Assembly (NCBI GenBank): GCA_964036045.1
Contig: OZ038383.1
Span: 93,256,086 to 93,320,085 of the forward strand
Source of the DNA: Eutreptiella sp. 'Long Island Sound 2002'
Lineage: Eukaryota > Euglenozoa > Euglenophyceae > Eutreptiales > Eutreptiaceae
Length of the DNA: 64,000 bases
Reading direction: 5' to 3'
The notes under the pieces are model-generated. The model saw only the letters and a program-made list of their open reading frames with translations, made no database searches and was not told the DNA's origin. A program made the translations under genes and the position numbers. Below are positions 10,223 through 21,944 of the stretch, one piece after another (within the stretch, counting starts at the first letter, position 1; every line of letters starts with the position of its first letter).

Positions 10223-11280
10223 GTTGGTTGGTCGGTTGCGTGATGGTAGAGTCACGTTTTTGTTTGTGGGTATGTTTGTCGGCGGGCGTGGCGCACCAGA
10301 GTGTCGCCAACCCGTTGGACGCCCTTCCCGTTTGGACCCGTGCACGCCTGGCTGGTTTGGTGTTGGCGGGCTTGCGTGTGGTCTGTTTACGGTCAAGTGG
10401 CGGCTGCAGCTGCGGTGTGGTTGGTGGGCGGTTGTCTTGGCCGCCTCATTGCCGGCTTGGTTTGCATGGGTTGGATCGCGCTGCTGCCGGTGGTCGTATT
10501 GCCGAACGTTGTTTGTGTAGCCGGCACGTCCGTGTCGGTGCTGTTTAGTTGCATCTTGGTTTGTCCAATTGTAGTATTGTGTAGTTTGTCAACGTTGGTT
10601 GGTCGCGTTCGTAACGGTGGAGTTGCGGCGTTCTGCTGTGTTCGTGGGCATGGTCATCGGCGGGCGTGGCGAACCACGGTGTTGCCAACCCGTTGGACGC
10701 CGTTCCCGTTTCGACCCGTGCACGCCTGGCTGGTTTGGTGTTGGCCGGCTTGCGTGTGGTCTGTTTATGGTCAAGTGGCGGCTGCAGCTGCGGTATGGTT
10801 CGTGCGCGGTTGTCTTGGCCGCCTAATGGTCGGCTTGGTTTGCGTGGGTTCCGTCGCGCTGCTGCCGGTGGTCGTATCGCCGAATGTTTTTTGTGTAGCC
10901 GGCACGTCCGTGTTGGTGCTGGTTAGTTGCGTTTTGGTTTGTCCAAGTGTTTTGTAGTGTAGTTTGTTAACGTTGGTTGGTCGCGTTCGTAACGGTAGAG
11001 TTACATGTTCTGTTGTGTTCGTGGGTATGGTGGTCGTCGGGCGTGGCGCACCACGCTTTCGCCAACCCGTTGGACGCCATTCCTGTTTCGACCCCTGCAT
11101 GCCTGGCTGGTTTGGTGTTGGCCGGCTTGCATGTGGTCTGTTTATGGTCATGTCGTGGCCGCTGCAGTGGTTTTGTTCGTGCACGGTTGTGTTAGCCGCC
11201 TCATGGTCGGCTTGTTCGGCTTTGGCTCCTTGGCGCTGCTGCGGGCGCTTGCGCGGTCAGATGTTGTTGGTGTAGTTGTC
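10223..11280 (-). repeat. ~375-bp tandem repeat, about three units
   Basis: Units begin with GTTGGTTGGTCG at 10223, 10594 and 10972 (periods 371 and 378). Each includes the landmarks CAACCCGTTGGACGCC and GCACGCCTGGCTGG. The third unit diverges towards its end. It lies in the LINE-C 3' region. Confidence 0.8.
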
Positions 11281-11339
11281 CTGCTTGTTTCGGTGTTGGT
11301 TGGTCGTGCCCGGGTTGGGCTGCGGTTGGGGCTGTGCTG

Positions 11340-13560
11340 TTTGCTTGGCCGGGGTTGGTGTTGTGCCGGTGCGTGGCCCCCCCTCTTGGTGGGGTTTGCT
11401 ACGTTGGTGTGTGCCCCCCCCCATGGTAGGGTGTGCTGTGTTGGTGGGCGCCTCCCGCCCACTGTGGGGCGTGTTGTGTCGGTGTGTGGCCCCTCCCAAG
11501 GGGGGTGCTGTGCTCGCGTGCGGCCCACCGCATTGTCGTCCATGCTGCTTTGCTGCATGGCCCCCCTCGTGGTGGGGCGTGCTCTGCCGGTGCGTGGCCC
11601 CCCTCATGGTGGGGCACGCTGTGTTTGTGCCTGTCCGCCGCGGTGGTTGTGCGTGGTGTGGTGGTGCTGGGCTTGGGTTGTCGTCATGTGTGCCGCCTGG
11701 GGGCCGGCGTTGGGTTCGAGTTGGTGGTGCTTGTGGTGGTGTTTGAGCCGGCGCCATGCGCGGCTTGTTTTGTTTGTTCGATGTTGTCTTCGCCGCCATA
11801 CTGTCGGCGTGTTCGGATGGGTGTGGTCGGCGGTTGGATTGCGGTTCTGGTTGTGTTGATCACCTGGCCGGGCCGGTCGCTGTGCTGGTGCGCGGCCCCC
11901 CTCATGGTTGGGCGTACTGTGTTGGTGCGTGCCCCCCCCCCATGGTGGGGCGTGCTGTGTTGGTGTGTGGCCCCCCCCATGGTGGGGCGTGCTGCGTTGG
12001 TTTGTGGTCCCCCTCTTGGTGGGGCGTGCTGTGTTGGTGCGTGCCCCCTTCATGGTGGGGCGTGCTGTGTCGGTGTGTGCCCCCCCCCCCCGTGGTGGGG
12101 CGTGCTGCGTTGGTTTGTAGCCCCCTTCATGGTGGGGCGTGCTGCTTCCTTGCCCGGCCCCCCTCGCGGTAGGGCGTGCCGTGTCGGTGCCTGCCCGCCG
12201 CGGTCGTGGTGTGTGGTTTGGGGTGTCATCATCTGTTCGGTGGGTTGTGGTCGCGGTTGTGTTGTTGGCTTGGCCGGGGTTGGTGTTGTGCTGGTGTGTG
12301 CCCCCTCCCCTGTTGGGGGGTGCCGTGTTTGTGCGTGGCCCCCCCCTTGGTGGAAGTGCTGTGTCGGCGTGTTCCGGTTTCGGTTCGTGGTGTTGTAGCC
12401 GGCTGGATGCCCGGCTGGTTTTGTTGGTTCGCTGTTGTCTCCGCCGCCGTACGGCCGGCATTGTCGGGTGTTGGTTGTCTGTGGTGTTGGCCTGGCCGGG
12501 GTTGGTCCTCTGCTGGTGCGTGCTCCCCCCCCTGTTGGGGCGTGCTGTTTTGGTGTGTGGCCCCCCTTTCGCTGGGGCGTGCTGTGTTGGTGGCCGCCTG
12601 CTGTGGTGGTGGTGTTTGGTTTGGGTTGTCGTCATCTGTCGGGTAGGTTGTGGTTGCGGTTGTCTTGTTGGCTTGGCCGGGGTTGGTGCTGTGGTGGTGC
12701 GTGCCCCCCCCCCCCCCCCCTGTTGGGGCGTGTCGTGTTTGTGCGTGCCCCCCCCCCTTGGTGGGGAGTCCGGTGTCTGCGTGTTCGGGTTTCGGTTCGT
12801 GGTGTTGTAGCCGGCTGGATGCCCGGCTGGTTTTGTTGGTTCGCTGTTGTCTCCGCCGCCGTACGGCCGGCATTGTCGGGTGTTGGTTGTCTGTGTTGTT
12901 TGCCTGGCCGGGGTTGGTGCTGTGCTGGTGCGTGCCCCCCCCCCCTTGTGAGGCGTGCTGCGTTGGGTTGTGGCCCCCTTCTTGGTGGGGCGCGCTGTGT
13001 TGGTGCGTGCCCCCCCTTTTGCTGTGGTGTGCTGTGTTGGTGCCCCCCTGCCGCGATGGTGGTGTTTGGTTTGGGTTGTCGTCGCCTGTTGGGTGGGTTC
13101 CGGTTGTGGTTGTGTTGTTGGCTTGGCCGGGGTTGGTGCTGTGCTGGTGCGTGCCCCCGCCCCCCCTTGTTGGGGCGTGCCGTGTTTGTGCGTGGCCCCC
13201 CCCTTGGTGGGGCCTGCTGTGTCGGCGTGTTCGGGTTTCAGTTTGTGGTGTTGTAGCCGGCTGGATGCTCGGCTTGTTTTGTTGGTTCGCTGTTGTCTCC
13301 TTCGCCGTACGGCCGGCATTGTCGGGTGTTTGTTGCCTGTGGTGTTTGCGTGGCCGGGGTCGGTGCTGTGTTGGTGCGTGCCCCCCCCTTTGTTGGGGCG
13401 TGCCGTGCTTGTGCGTGGCCCCCCCCTTGGTGGGGCCTGCTGTGTCAGCGTGTTCGGGTTTTGGTTCGTGGTGTTGTAGCCGGCTGGATGCTCGGCTTGT
13501 TTTGTTGGGTGCTGTTGTCTCTGCCGCTGTACGGCCGGTGTTGTCGGGTGTTGCCTGTCT
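11340..13560 (-). repeat. Complex tandem array (about 412, 446 and 223-bp periods)
   Basis: The landmark GTTGTAGCCGGCTGGATGC recurs at 12392, 12804, 13250 and 13473. Between landmarks there are shorter repeats of the type CCCCCCATGGTGGGGCGTGCTG, frequent from 11380 to 12180. Runs of C up to about 15 alternate with TGGTGGGG. This is a higher-order array with variable unit length. Confidence 0.75.
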
Positions 13561-15960
13561 GTGGTGTTTTCCTGGCCGGGACGGGCGGGCTGGCCTCCCA
13601 AGCGCGTGTGGTGCGCCACCCCTTTGTCCTGGCCGGGTCGGACGGGTCGGCCTCCCGAGCGCGTGCGGTGCGCCACTCCTTGTTTTTGTTTCGCGGGTGT
13701 CGTCGCCCTGCTGCTCGTGGTCCTTTGCTCGCTCGTGTCTGTGCGGTTCCTGGCCTTGCGCTGGTGTTTGTCGCCGCCTGCTGCTGTGCCCCCCCCCCCC
13801 CCACCCAACCTCGCCCTTTCGCTTGTTGTGTCCTGCCCCCCCCTCGCTTCTTGGTGCCCCCGCTGGCGCCCCCCCCCCCCCCTCCCCGGGGGTATGCCCT
13901 TCCCGGCTGGTTGTCTTGCCCTCGTTTACCCTTGTTGCCTCTGTGCCTTGTGGTTGGCCGTTTGTTGGCGTGTCCTTTTGCCCCCCGCCCCCCCCCCGGG
14001 TCGTGTCTCCTGGGTGTTGGCCCCTGCCGCTCGTTTTTCCTTGTCCTCCTGCTTCTGCCTTGTTTTTTCCGTGACTTTGGCCTTGGCACCTGATTGGTTG
14101 GGTTTCGTTTTCCCCCCTCGGCTCGTGCTGGTGCCCCCCCCCCCGGCGGTTGATCCTGGTGGTCTGCGGTTCCCCGCGTCTTGTTCTGTGGTGCTGTGGT
14201 GGGGGTGGGCTGTTGTGTGCGGCGCGCGGTGTTTTGCTGCGCCGTGTTGTGTTGTTGTGCGGGTGCCTTGCTGTGTGGTGCGCTCGTCTGTTGTGCCGTT
14301 GGCCATCTCCCGTTGGCGTTGGCCACGCCCTTTCTGTTGCTGTTGCTCGGTGCTCCGCTTCTCCGCGCTGTTTTGTGCGGTATTCCGTCGTGTGTGGTGC
14401 CGTCGTGCGTTGTCGTGTGCTGCGGTGTTTTTCTTGTTGCTCTGTGGTGTCGTGGTTGTTCTCTCTCTGCCTTCTCGGTTTTGCGCACCTGCGGGTTTGC
14501 GCCGCCTGGTGCTGCCCCCCCCCCCCCCGGCGTGGTTTGTGTGTCGTGCCTTCTGCCGGTTTGTGTTGCCGCGGTGTGCTGGCTTGTTCTGCCCTTTGTG
14601 GTGCCGTGTTGCTGCTTGCTGTGTTGTGTTGCTCGGGGTTGGGCGTGCTGTGTCGTGTTGTGCCGTGTCCTGTTGTGCTCCGCGGGTGCAGTGGTGCTGC
14701 ACTGCGATTCATCGTGCGGCTGCGTCCTGCTGCGTGCTCTGCCGTGCTCGGTGGTGCTGTGCTGTGTTGTCGTGCGTTGCGCGGTTCGCTGGGGTGCTGC
14801 GTCCTGGTGCTCTGTGCTGTGCTGTCCCGCTGTGTGCTGTTGTGGGTTGCTTTGTGCCGTCTGGTGTCCGTTGGCGTTGTGCGGTTGGCTGCGTGCTGTG
14901 CTGCGCTGTTGTTTGCTGCTGTGTGTTGTGCTGCGCCATTGGGCGTGTCGTCTGGTTGCGCTGTGCCGTGCTGTCCTCGTTGTGGCTTGCTGTTTCGTTT
15001 TGGTCGCGCTGCCCTGTGCTGTGCTGTGCCTCCTGGTGCTGTGTTGGGCCGTGTCGCGTTGTGTTGTGCTGTGTGGTGCTGTGCTGTGTTGTCGTGCGTT
15101 GCGCCGTTCGCTGGGGTGCTGCGTCCTGGTGCTCTGTGCTGTGCTGTCCCACTGTGTGCTGCCGTGGGTTGCTTTGTGCCGTCAGGTGTCCGTTGGCGTT
15201 GAGCGGTTGGCTGCGTGCTGTGCCGCGCTGTTGTTTGCTGCCGTGTGCTGTGCTGCGCCTTTGGGCGTGTCGTCTGGTTGTGCTGTGCTGTGCTGTCCTC
15301 GTTGTGGCTTGCTGTTTCATTTTGGTCGCGCTGCCCTGTGCTGTGCTGTGCTGTGCCTCCTGGTGCAGTGTTGGGCCGTGTCGCGTCGTGTTGTGCTGTG
15401 TGGTGCTGTGCGGCTGTGCACCGCGCTGTGGGGGTGGCACTGTGCTGCGTTGTCTCGCGGTCTGTGGTGCCGCTTCCCGCTGTGGCGTGCCCTCGGGTGC
15501 TGTGCGGTGCCTCGGGTGTTGTGTGCTTTGCTACGTGCTGTGCTGTGCTGCTGTGTTTTGTGCTGTGCCTGGGGGTGTGGTGTCTTGGTGCGCTGTGCTG
15601 TGCTGTTCGCGTCGTGTCGGGCTGTTTGGTCGGGGTCTGTGTTCCTGTGTGGTGTGCTGTGTCTCTTGGTACTGTGCTGCTCTGCGTTGCATCTTGTTGT
15701 TTCGTGCGGTGTAGTGCTGTTGCGCAGTGTGCTGTTTGCGTGGTGCTGTGCTGTTTTTGCTCGCGTTGTTTGGTGCTGGTGCGTGCTGTGTCCTGCCCTC
15801 GGGTGTTGTGCCGCGCTGTGGGGTGCTGTGCCGTTTGGTGCGGAGCTTTGCTGTGGTGCCCCGTGCTGTGCGCGCTGCGCTGTGTGTGTTTTGCCGTTGT
15901 GTTGTGGTGTGTGCTTTTTTTGCTGCTGTCCGTTGTGCTGCTAGCGCGCTGTGGTGTTAC
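13561..15960 (-). repeat. GCTGTG-rich low-complexity sequence with a 322-bp duplication
   Basis: A 54-bp near-duplicate at 13572-13680 is followed by C-run-rich sequence. From 14150 on, the sequence is dominated by TGCTGTGCTG-type motifs (CAGCACAGCA on the sense strand), like LINE-D 31.4-32.6 kb in inverse orientation. A duplication with a 322-bp period starts at 14761 and 15083. No coding evidence. Confidence 0.65.
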
Positions 15961-16039
15961 CCCCGTGCATTTTCAGCTGAGGGCTCGATGCGCCTGGGAC
16001 TTGAGGCTTTAAGCGGGATGCCAGGTCTTCCCTAACCAC

Positions 16040-16580
16040 CTACGGCTTCTGTGGCCTCAACTCAGGATGCAGGGTCCAACATCTATCCTGACTGTGTCCT
16101 GATTTACCGCAACTCTTGCACACTGACCGTTGCACGTCCGGCTTCCGTGGATCCTGCCCCTGATTTCCGTTCCTCGGCTTACGCTCAGGGCACCTCTCAG
16201 TCCCTTCGTGGCGCTTCTTGCCACACCAAACACATAGGTGCAACTTCAGCCTCTCTTTCACGTCGGAATCCCCTACTCTTCTCCGATCGTTTAACCACTT
16301 GGGCCAAAAAGTAGAGGAGCCCACCCAACAGTACTCTGGATTGTGCACCTTTCCAGAATGTGTGCAGGGGGGCAGACCTGGATGGGATACAGGACGTTTA
16401 CCCCTTCCTTGCCCACTTTCAGGTGATTGCCCCTGTTGCTCTGCCCTGTTGGACCTATCACCATTCAGCGCACGTACAGGCAACGCGTCAGCCGACGCGT
16501 CTGGCTTAGCCTCTGGGGCACTGTCATCAACCCCACGCCCTGCCGCCTCCTTGGACACACTAAAGTGCCGGTGTGTTCAC
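16040..16580 (-). pseudogene. Gag C-terminal fragment with CCHC zinc knuckles (older element)
   Basis: A minus-strand frame ending in TAG at 16040 encodes two zinc-knuckle-like motifs: CVWCGKKRHEGTERC (Cx2Cx4Hx5C, slightly irregular) and CKSCGKSGHSQDRC (perfect Cx2Cx4Hx4C), flanked by basic residues. This is the nucleocapsid part of a retroelement Gag, which binds genomic RNA. It abuts the outer edge of the Ty3-1 3' LTR. A gag-like frame in the same orientation abuts the other LTR (29493-30539), so I infer that Ty3-1 inserted into this older gag. The joint cannot be proven, since a TGA lies at 16577-16579 and no target duplication is seen. No pol of this older element follows on the left. Confidence 0.6.
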
Positions 16581-16924
16581 TGAAACCAGACCGAGTAATC
16601 AGGAGCAGAGGTCGCAGTGGCATGGGCAGCAACATTGCTTGGCACAGAAGACATAACGATAGTGTTGACTGAATAGTATCCTGCAAACAGATATGATACA
16701 CATAGCCAATGAAATACCTGATATGCACATATGAGAAATCCACCCTATCATCCACTAATTGATATAACTACTAAACATCCAAGATTGCCTTATCTATCCC
16801 ACGTCCTATGTTCCTAACAAGGAAATGGAATATGATATACCCTATCCCATATATATCCCATATATAGGGCCACATAATGCTCCCTTAGAGGTAATATGTC
16901 AAAGTAGGGTTGTGACCTGCTTCA
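16581..16924 (-). repeat. Ty3-1 3' LTR
   Basis: 344 bp, TGAAACCAGACC at one end and CCTGCTTCA at the other (TG...CA). It pairs with 29149-29492 at about 97% identity by eye. On the element's sense strand it is immediately preceded by a G-rich polypurine tract. Confidence 0.92.
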
Positions 16925-16935
16925 CCCCCCCACTT
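16925..16935 (-). other. Ty3-1 polypurine tract
   Basis: On the minus strand AAGTGGGGGGG lies directly 5' of the 3' LTR. It is the expected primer site for plus-strand DNA synthesis. One T interrupts the purines. Confidence 0.75.
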
Positions 16936-19900
16936 AAAGGGACTGCCACGGGCAGGAAGTATATGCCTAAGAGGAACGTAGCAGTCACAAACAGCAGCAA
17001 ATGGCAGGTTAGCAGGATTCCCTCCCACAGGGAATCAAACCTACGCAGGCAATCTCGGAGCCGGCCGCACGGCCGCTGAAGTAGCTCCGATCGGTGGGAA
17101 TCAAACCACCGCCGAAACTCAGAAATTCACGAACGGGATCCCGCAAGTCCCGCAATAAGTAGTAGGCGAAATCGCGAGCTGTTGCGCGCAGAGTCTGGTC
17201 CCCGCGTGTCGCATAAGGCACTGTGGGGTCCAGCAGATAAAACTGGTATTTTTATCAGAATTAAAACTAAAGGCAAAGTGAAATCACACTTTTAAACAAT
17301 GCTGAAGGTAATGGTACATGCAAAACGGCGCGACGCGACAGTGCCAAAATTTTACTTTTGACAAAGAAAAGCCAGCAACAGGGACAGAAGGGTCCGACAG
17401 TAGCTTAGGACAATGCCTGCTATAGGAAGCACATGGGCAAACAATGATAGAGGTCAGGGATGCACGACTGACTTCTGCTCGCCACTGCCTTGTGCATGCT
17501 TAGGTCACTTAACAAACACGGCCACGGTGGCCCACCGTGCGCACGGTAGCTCACTAACTAGAGGAAAGAGGCCATGATGGCCTGAGGGTAAAAGAACGGC
17601 TGCAAACACTAGGCACAAAGAGAAACACGGGTACGATGCCCACACCTTCCACCTTCGTGCTTTAGACAGTTTATGAGAACTTGCATGTGCTTGATGTTGC
17701 TTGATGTGCTTGATTGAACGCTTGTAATAACGAGTGAGTTCTTGCTTGTAAGATGTAAGCTTGCTTGCCCACTTGCTTGTAAATTTCCAGACAAGGCCTA
17801 GCCAAAGGCCCACTTGGAAACTGATCCGACACACAAGAAGATGAATCGGTGAAGTGTCAGTGGAATGGAACGGGATAAGAGGAACAGACGGTGAAGTTCC
17901 TGAAACCCGCCACGGTTGTGGCTGAATGTTACGGGCACGGCTCAGCTAAGGGCCGTATCCGTGTGGATGCCTAATTTAGCATGTGTGTCACACGTGATGC
18001 ACCACATAGAGGGTAAAGGAGGAGGTACGGAGATGGGATGAGGGTGTGAGTAGACACACTTAACTAGACAGACTTCAAAACCATATAATAATAACCTGAC
18101 CTCACTTCTAACCCTCCACCTGGGAGCCATATTAGGTATATATATCACATATACACATAAGAGAGCGATGCAGGCTGACAAACACAAGACACACTTGTGC
18201 GCGCACACCCATTCGCACGGCCCGGAGGCACACACTCGCCCGGAGGGCATCACAGGGTGTGGGTCTTGCGGTGGCGGCCTTGGGGCACATGTTTCCACAC
18301 GCTTACACAAACAAGATCTCCCACAAACCACTCACGTACATACAACAAACGGTAACATACTCACAATAGAACACGTGTATAGATATGCCACCTTGTTGCT
18401 TGTTGTTCGTGTGTGTCTTGGGGGCGTGTGTATACACACTTAGGTTAGCCTGTGCGTTACCTTTGTCGGTGGGTGTGTTACCGGCGGGCAGTAAGGTAGG
18501 GGGTCACCTCCGTGTGCAACTGTGTGGAGTTTGCCTGTACTGTCCCGCTGGTATATCAGCCCACCCAGCTCCCCAGGGGCATGATGACACGCCCCGAAGC
18601 AGCCTTTTACCCCCCCTACCCCCATACACCGTGAATGACGGTGCATGTTTACACCTCCGTGTGTAAGCTTGCTACGTTGTACAAGGTTACAAAACCCAAA
18701 GGTAGGCCAACCTAAGTCTTGCTTGGTCGGGTCGCGGGTGACAACCCACGTAACAGATAACCATATACTCCCGTAACTAAAGTAAGCGCATGCACACACA
18801 CGCACGCGATCAAATGGACACCGGGCACACCCGGTTTTGGTGTGTCACGGAGAGGGAGGTCCGTGTGTGTTGTTGAAACCCAAGTCCACGCAGGGGCCTC
18901 CACAAAACATGCCATGCCCATATCCCGACCCGTTTGGTTGGGTGTTGGGATAGAGTACCCCTCGGGTGTTGTGGAAATCCAAGCCCACTCACGGGGAATT
19001 CTAGGGAAAATATCAACATACATATCCTCTCATAAATATATGCATGTGCACACTCGCCCTTTTCATCATGTTGTTTGTTCCCTTTCGTTGCAGGCGGGAA
19101 TATTCCCCGTGAAATTCATCAAGGACATGAAGAGTACACCCAGCCAGCATGCGGCCCCATGCAATGGCAATGGAGGGTACCCACTCCCAACCAGGGCACG
19201 CATAGCGACCGGGGATAAATACCCAGGCAGCGGAGATGGCCCAAATCCGCAACGCCACCCTTTGCCTTTGAGGACCCCACCCGCTCATGGAGTGACGGGG
19301 CAAGGGCACCCATTGCAATTCATATTAGAATACTTGTATTGTAGAGGACGAACCCCCCCTCTAGGCTTAAGTCCTCGCCGTATGTAGTGGCAATTTTGCA
19401 CGCCACGAAATTTTTTCCACGTAATGTGAGCCACACGAGTAATTCGCACCTTGTATACCTACCCTCGTGTGGACAAGGGCAAATCGGTGGAAAACCATCA
19501 CGCCCAACACAAAAAGGGAAAACGGGTTGTACCCGCCAACCGAACAAGTTTTCAAGCCTTCGCCATTTTGAGCAAATGTTTTAGCTCGTTGGCTTGGGTC
19601 ACGGGTCAGGGACGGTCGTGGGGTCGTGGTTTCCGTACGGGGCGGCATTCGGAAACCTTGCAAGCACCACCATGCGCACAACCCGGTAGAGTCTGCGGGA
19701 GGTGCTTGCCACGTTGTTAGCACCCTTGACGGGGGGCGTCATCGTGGGCAGGCCTTTGTCCTGGTGGTTGTAGGAGTGCTCCAGTAAGACCCAAGGATAG
19801 GGGTTTGAATGGCATTAAGACCCCCGAAAGAACACGTCCCACTTCCGCCCCAGGCTATATGCCACGCCACCCTACCCCAAGGGCTCTCAAGCCTTTAGCG

Positions 19901-20174
19901 GTGAGAGAGGTAGACGGTGGGGTAAACCTGCGGTACCCATCGCCCTGCTCCGGTGGGGACTTTTGTAACCGAGGAGCGCGCCATGCATGCACGTTCTCTT
20001 CACATTCTTTCCTGTCTCCCATCGCTTCTCGCTCTCTCGTCCCTTCCCCAAACAATAATATATCCCCATATTGGTTAGGGTTTTCTTTTCGTGGCACGCT
20101 CATGAGAGTGGTCCACCAAGGTGGGCGAGGAGGTCAATGGTTTGGATGAGATTCTGTTTCTGCAAGTAATCTCT
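16936..20174 (-). other. Ty3-1 3' non-coding region
   Basis: About 3.2 kb between the chromodomain stop and the polypurine tract, which is long for this element class. I find no conserved domain on either strand. Short stretches resemble a tRNA T-arm (GGTTTGATTCCC near 17035 and 17100 on the minus strand), but no full cloverleaf was seen. It may include an unrecognised older insertion. Confidence 0.5.
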
Positions 20175-20633
20175 TCAAACTTTATTGTAGGAAGGTAAGA
20201 AGGTTTCAACGGGTTCCTTGGTATCCCAATCTTTGGTATAACCCTCCCAGCGCACCTTGAAGAGAAGTCTCTTACGGTAAGTACGGTGACTTAATATTTT
20301 CTTGACATTATAGGCGTCCTCCTCAACCTGGAAGGGCACTCTAGCAACCCCCGCCGTGTAATTTACAGGCACGGGGGAGCGAGGGGAGTTGACCGCTTTC
20401 ATTAAACAATCAACCTGGACGTCAACTAACCTCTGTTGGTCCACTTGAATAACATAGAGGTCGTGTGCCTTCTTAACCACAACCTCATAGGGCCCATCCC
20501 AATAGGGACAAGTCTTATCGCCAAGGTTTTTGCGTTGGCGACGGACCCATACGTGGTTTCCTTTTGAGAAGTTGGGGGACATCCTTCTACTCTTATTATA
20601 CTTATGAGCCATTGTCTCTTGCACTTGAAGCAT
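20175..20633 (-). pseudogene. Ty3-1 integrase C-terminus and chromodomain
   Basis: The frame begins after a TAG at 20658-20660 and is in phase with the integrase upstream. It has the integrase C-terminal barrel (KGNHVWVRRQRKN, then CPYWDGPYEVV) and a chromodomain near the end (VKKILSHRTYRKRLLFKVRW, then EGYTKDWDTKEPVETF). Chromodomains guide chromovirus integration towards modified histones. The usual DTWEP motif reads DTKEP, so one aromatic-cage position appears lost. It ends at a normal stop. In-frame stops upstream mean the polyprotein is broken in this copy. Confidence 0.85.
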
Positions 20634-20657
20634 AGCCCTACGTGCAAGAGCAATGAG

Positions 20658-21266
20658 CTACCCACGCCGTTGGAAGTACAGAGCGGCGTCTTGGGCAACC
20701 CCCTTAGGCTCAGCAAGAGGAGGCCCCTTGGTACGGTTGTGTTTACCAAACACAATCTCGTTAGGTGTATAACCTGAAGGACCTGTAGTCTCATGCCACG
20801 CTCGTACAACGGCAGGCAAAACCTCTACCCAAATATTGCCCTTCTTCAAGGTAAGGGCTTGGGCAATGGCACGCCTTGGCTGCTTGCCAGTATTTTCGGC
20901 TTTGCCATTACCTTGGTGCCTACCCGCGAGACACATAGTCGAGCAGGCACCGATCTTAAAACAAAGGGTTTCGAAATATTGCCTCACAAGTTGTGGCCCA
21001 CGGTCGGAGCATATTTCACGAGGGGCTCCGAACCTATCCACCCAGCGCTCGTTTACCAAATGGGCCGCTCTTTTCCCCGTTAGCCCTTCATCCTTGTCTT
21101 CATGACGGGGTTTAGGAATAGGGATCGCGATGAGGTAGCCGGAAAGCCGGCACACACATAGGAGCATTTGGTCGTACACCTCTCCATCATGGGAGGTGGA
21201 AGGGTAGTGACACACATCAAGCGCTATGGAGTCCATGGGCTCCATAGGTATAGGCATAGGGTTCAT
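20658..21266 (-). pseudogene. Ty3-1 integrase core
   Basis: A DDE-type integrase catalytic domain: SIALDVCHY (first Asp), FGAPREICSDRGPQ (second Asp) and GNGKAENTGKQ (Glu), then the GYTPNEIVFGKHN block typical of Ty3/gypsy integrases. It inserts cDNA into the genome. It is in phase with the frames on both sides and separated from them only by stop codons (TAA upstream near 21337, TAG downstream at 20658). The HHCC zinc region lies just upstream around 21310-21400 and is crossed by two of those stops. Confidence 0.85.
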
Positions 21267-21383
21267 GTACCCTTGCTTGCGCTTGGTGTCATGCGTGTGA
21301 ATGACACATGAGGGACACGTTTGACATTGCAGTTACACTGCTTTGTACAACCCCTCACCTTCCACACCATGGTTAATTTCCTT

Positions 21384-21923
21384 TCAGTGTTTTTCCACAC
21401 TGGAGGTAGTTAAGTGAAGTGCATCATGGTATTCGGCCACCAAACAATGCACTAGCGGTGTAGGAACACACCACCGTCCATTACGGACGAAGTTGTTATC
21501 CACCAACCTCACTCCATCTTGGAAGCTCCCATTCAAGGCATTCTGCCACATTTTTTTGTAGCGTTGACAATTTGGGTAGTGTTTACCCGCATTTATCTCA
21601 AAAACATTGGGAGCATCCTCCACATGTATAGGAGTTGCTTTCTTGTGGGACTTCCAAGACTTTTTCCTCTTGACAATTTGCTCCAGTCTCCGAAGCTTTC
21701 TCTTGTGCTTCGCCCCCCCCCACACTGGAGGCGAAGCCAGAGGGGGTGGATCACACGCGGGTGCCCCTTGAGCCAGAGGCGCCGCTTTGGACCTAGTAAC
21801 AACGGGCGCCACAACCGCCCTAAATACAAGGGGGCGGGCGAGAAGTTCCTCCTTCTCGGCCGCCATCATGTCCCGCACATCCCCGGCCGCTTGGGTCGTC
21901 CCATGTATGGACACATCACCCAA
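21384..21923 (-). pseudogene. Ty3-1 RNase H-integrase linker and integrase N-terminus
   Basis: In phase with the RNase H frame, from which a single TAG (21945-21947) separates it. It starts near ALGDVSIHG, has a basic segment (KHKRKLRRLEQIVKRKK), and ends with CLVAEYHDALHLTTSSVEKH, the first part of the H2C2 zinc finger that continues past a TGA into CQTCPSC near 21320. The zinc finger helps integrase assemble. Each stop here is one base change from a Trp, Arg or Gln codon. Confidence 0.7.
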
Positions 21924-21944
21924 CGCCGGGTTAGCAGGGTAAGC

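Larger units (their letters stand above)
9708..15960 (-). mobile_element. LINE-C, 3' region only, inverted
   Basis: The plus strand is G/T-rich and A-poor, the mirror image of the C/A-rich sense strand of LINE-A and LINE-D, so the element lies on the minus strand. Its tail is at 9708-9723 (AGGTAGGTTGGTAGGT, i.e. degenerate ACCT units on the sense strand). Sequence at 13570-13690 is the reverse complement of a block in LINE-D at 33040-33110 and 33835-33890. No endonuclease, RT or RNase H is visible: the insert appears to be 5'-truncated 3' UTR made of tandem arrays. The many long frames here on both strands follow from composition and are not called. Confidence 0.65.

Noticed and set aside
10300-15960. 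Long plus- and minus-strand frames (up to 827 codons)
   Set aside because: They lie in G/T-rich tandem repeats, overlap in all frames and have no conserved motif.
16990-17130. A tRNA gene or tRNA-derived SINE
   Set aside because: Two T-arm-like sequences are visible on the minus strand, but I could not build acceptor and anticodon stems.
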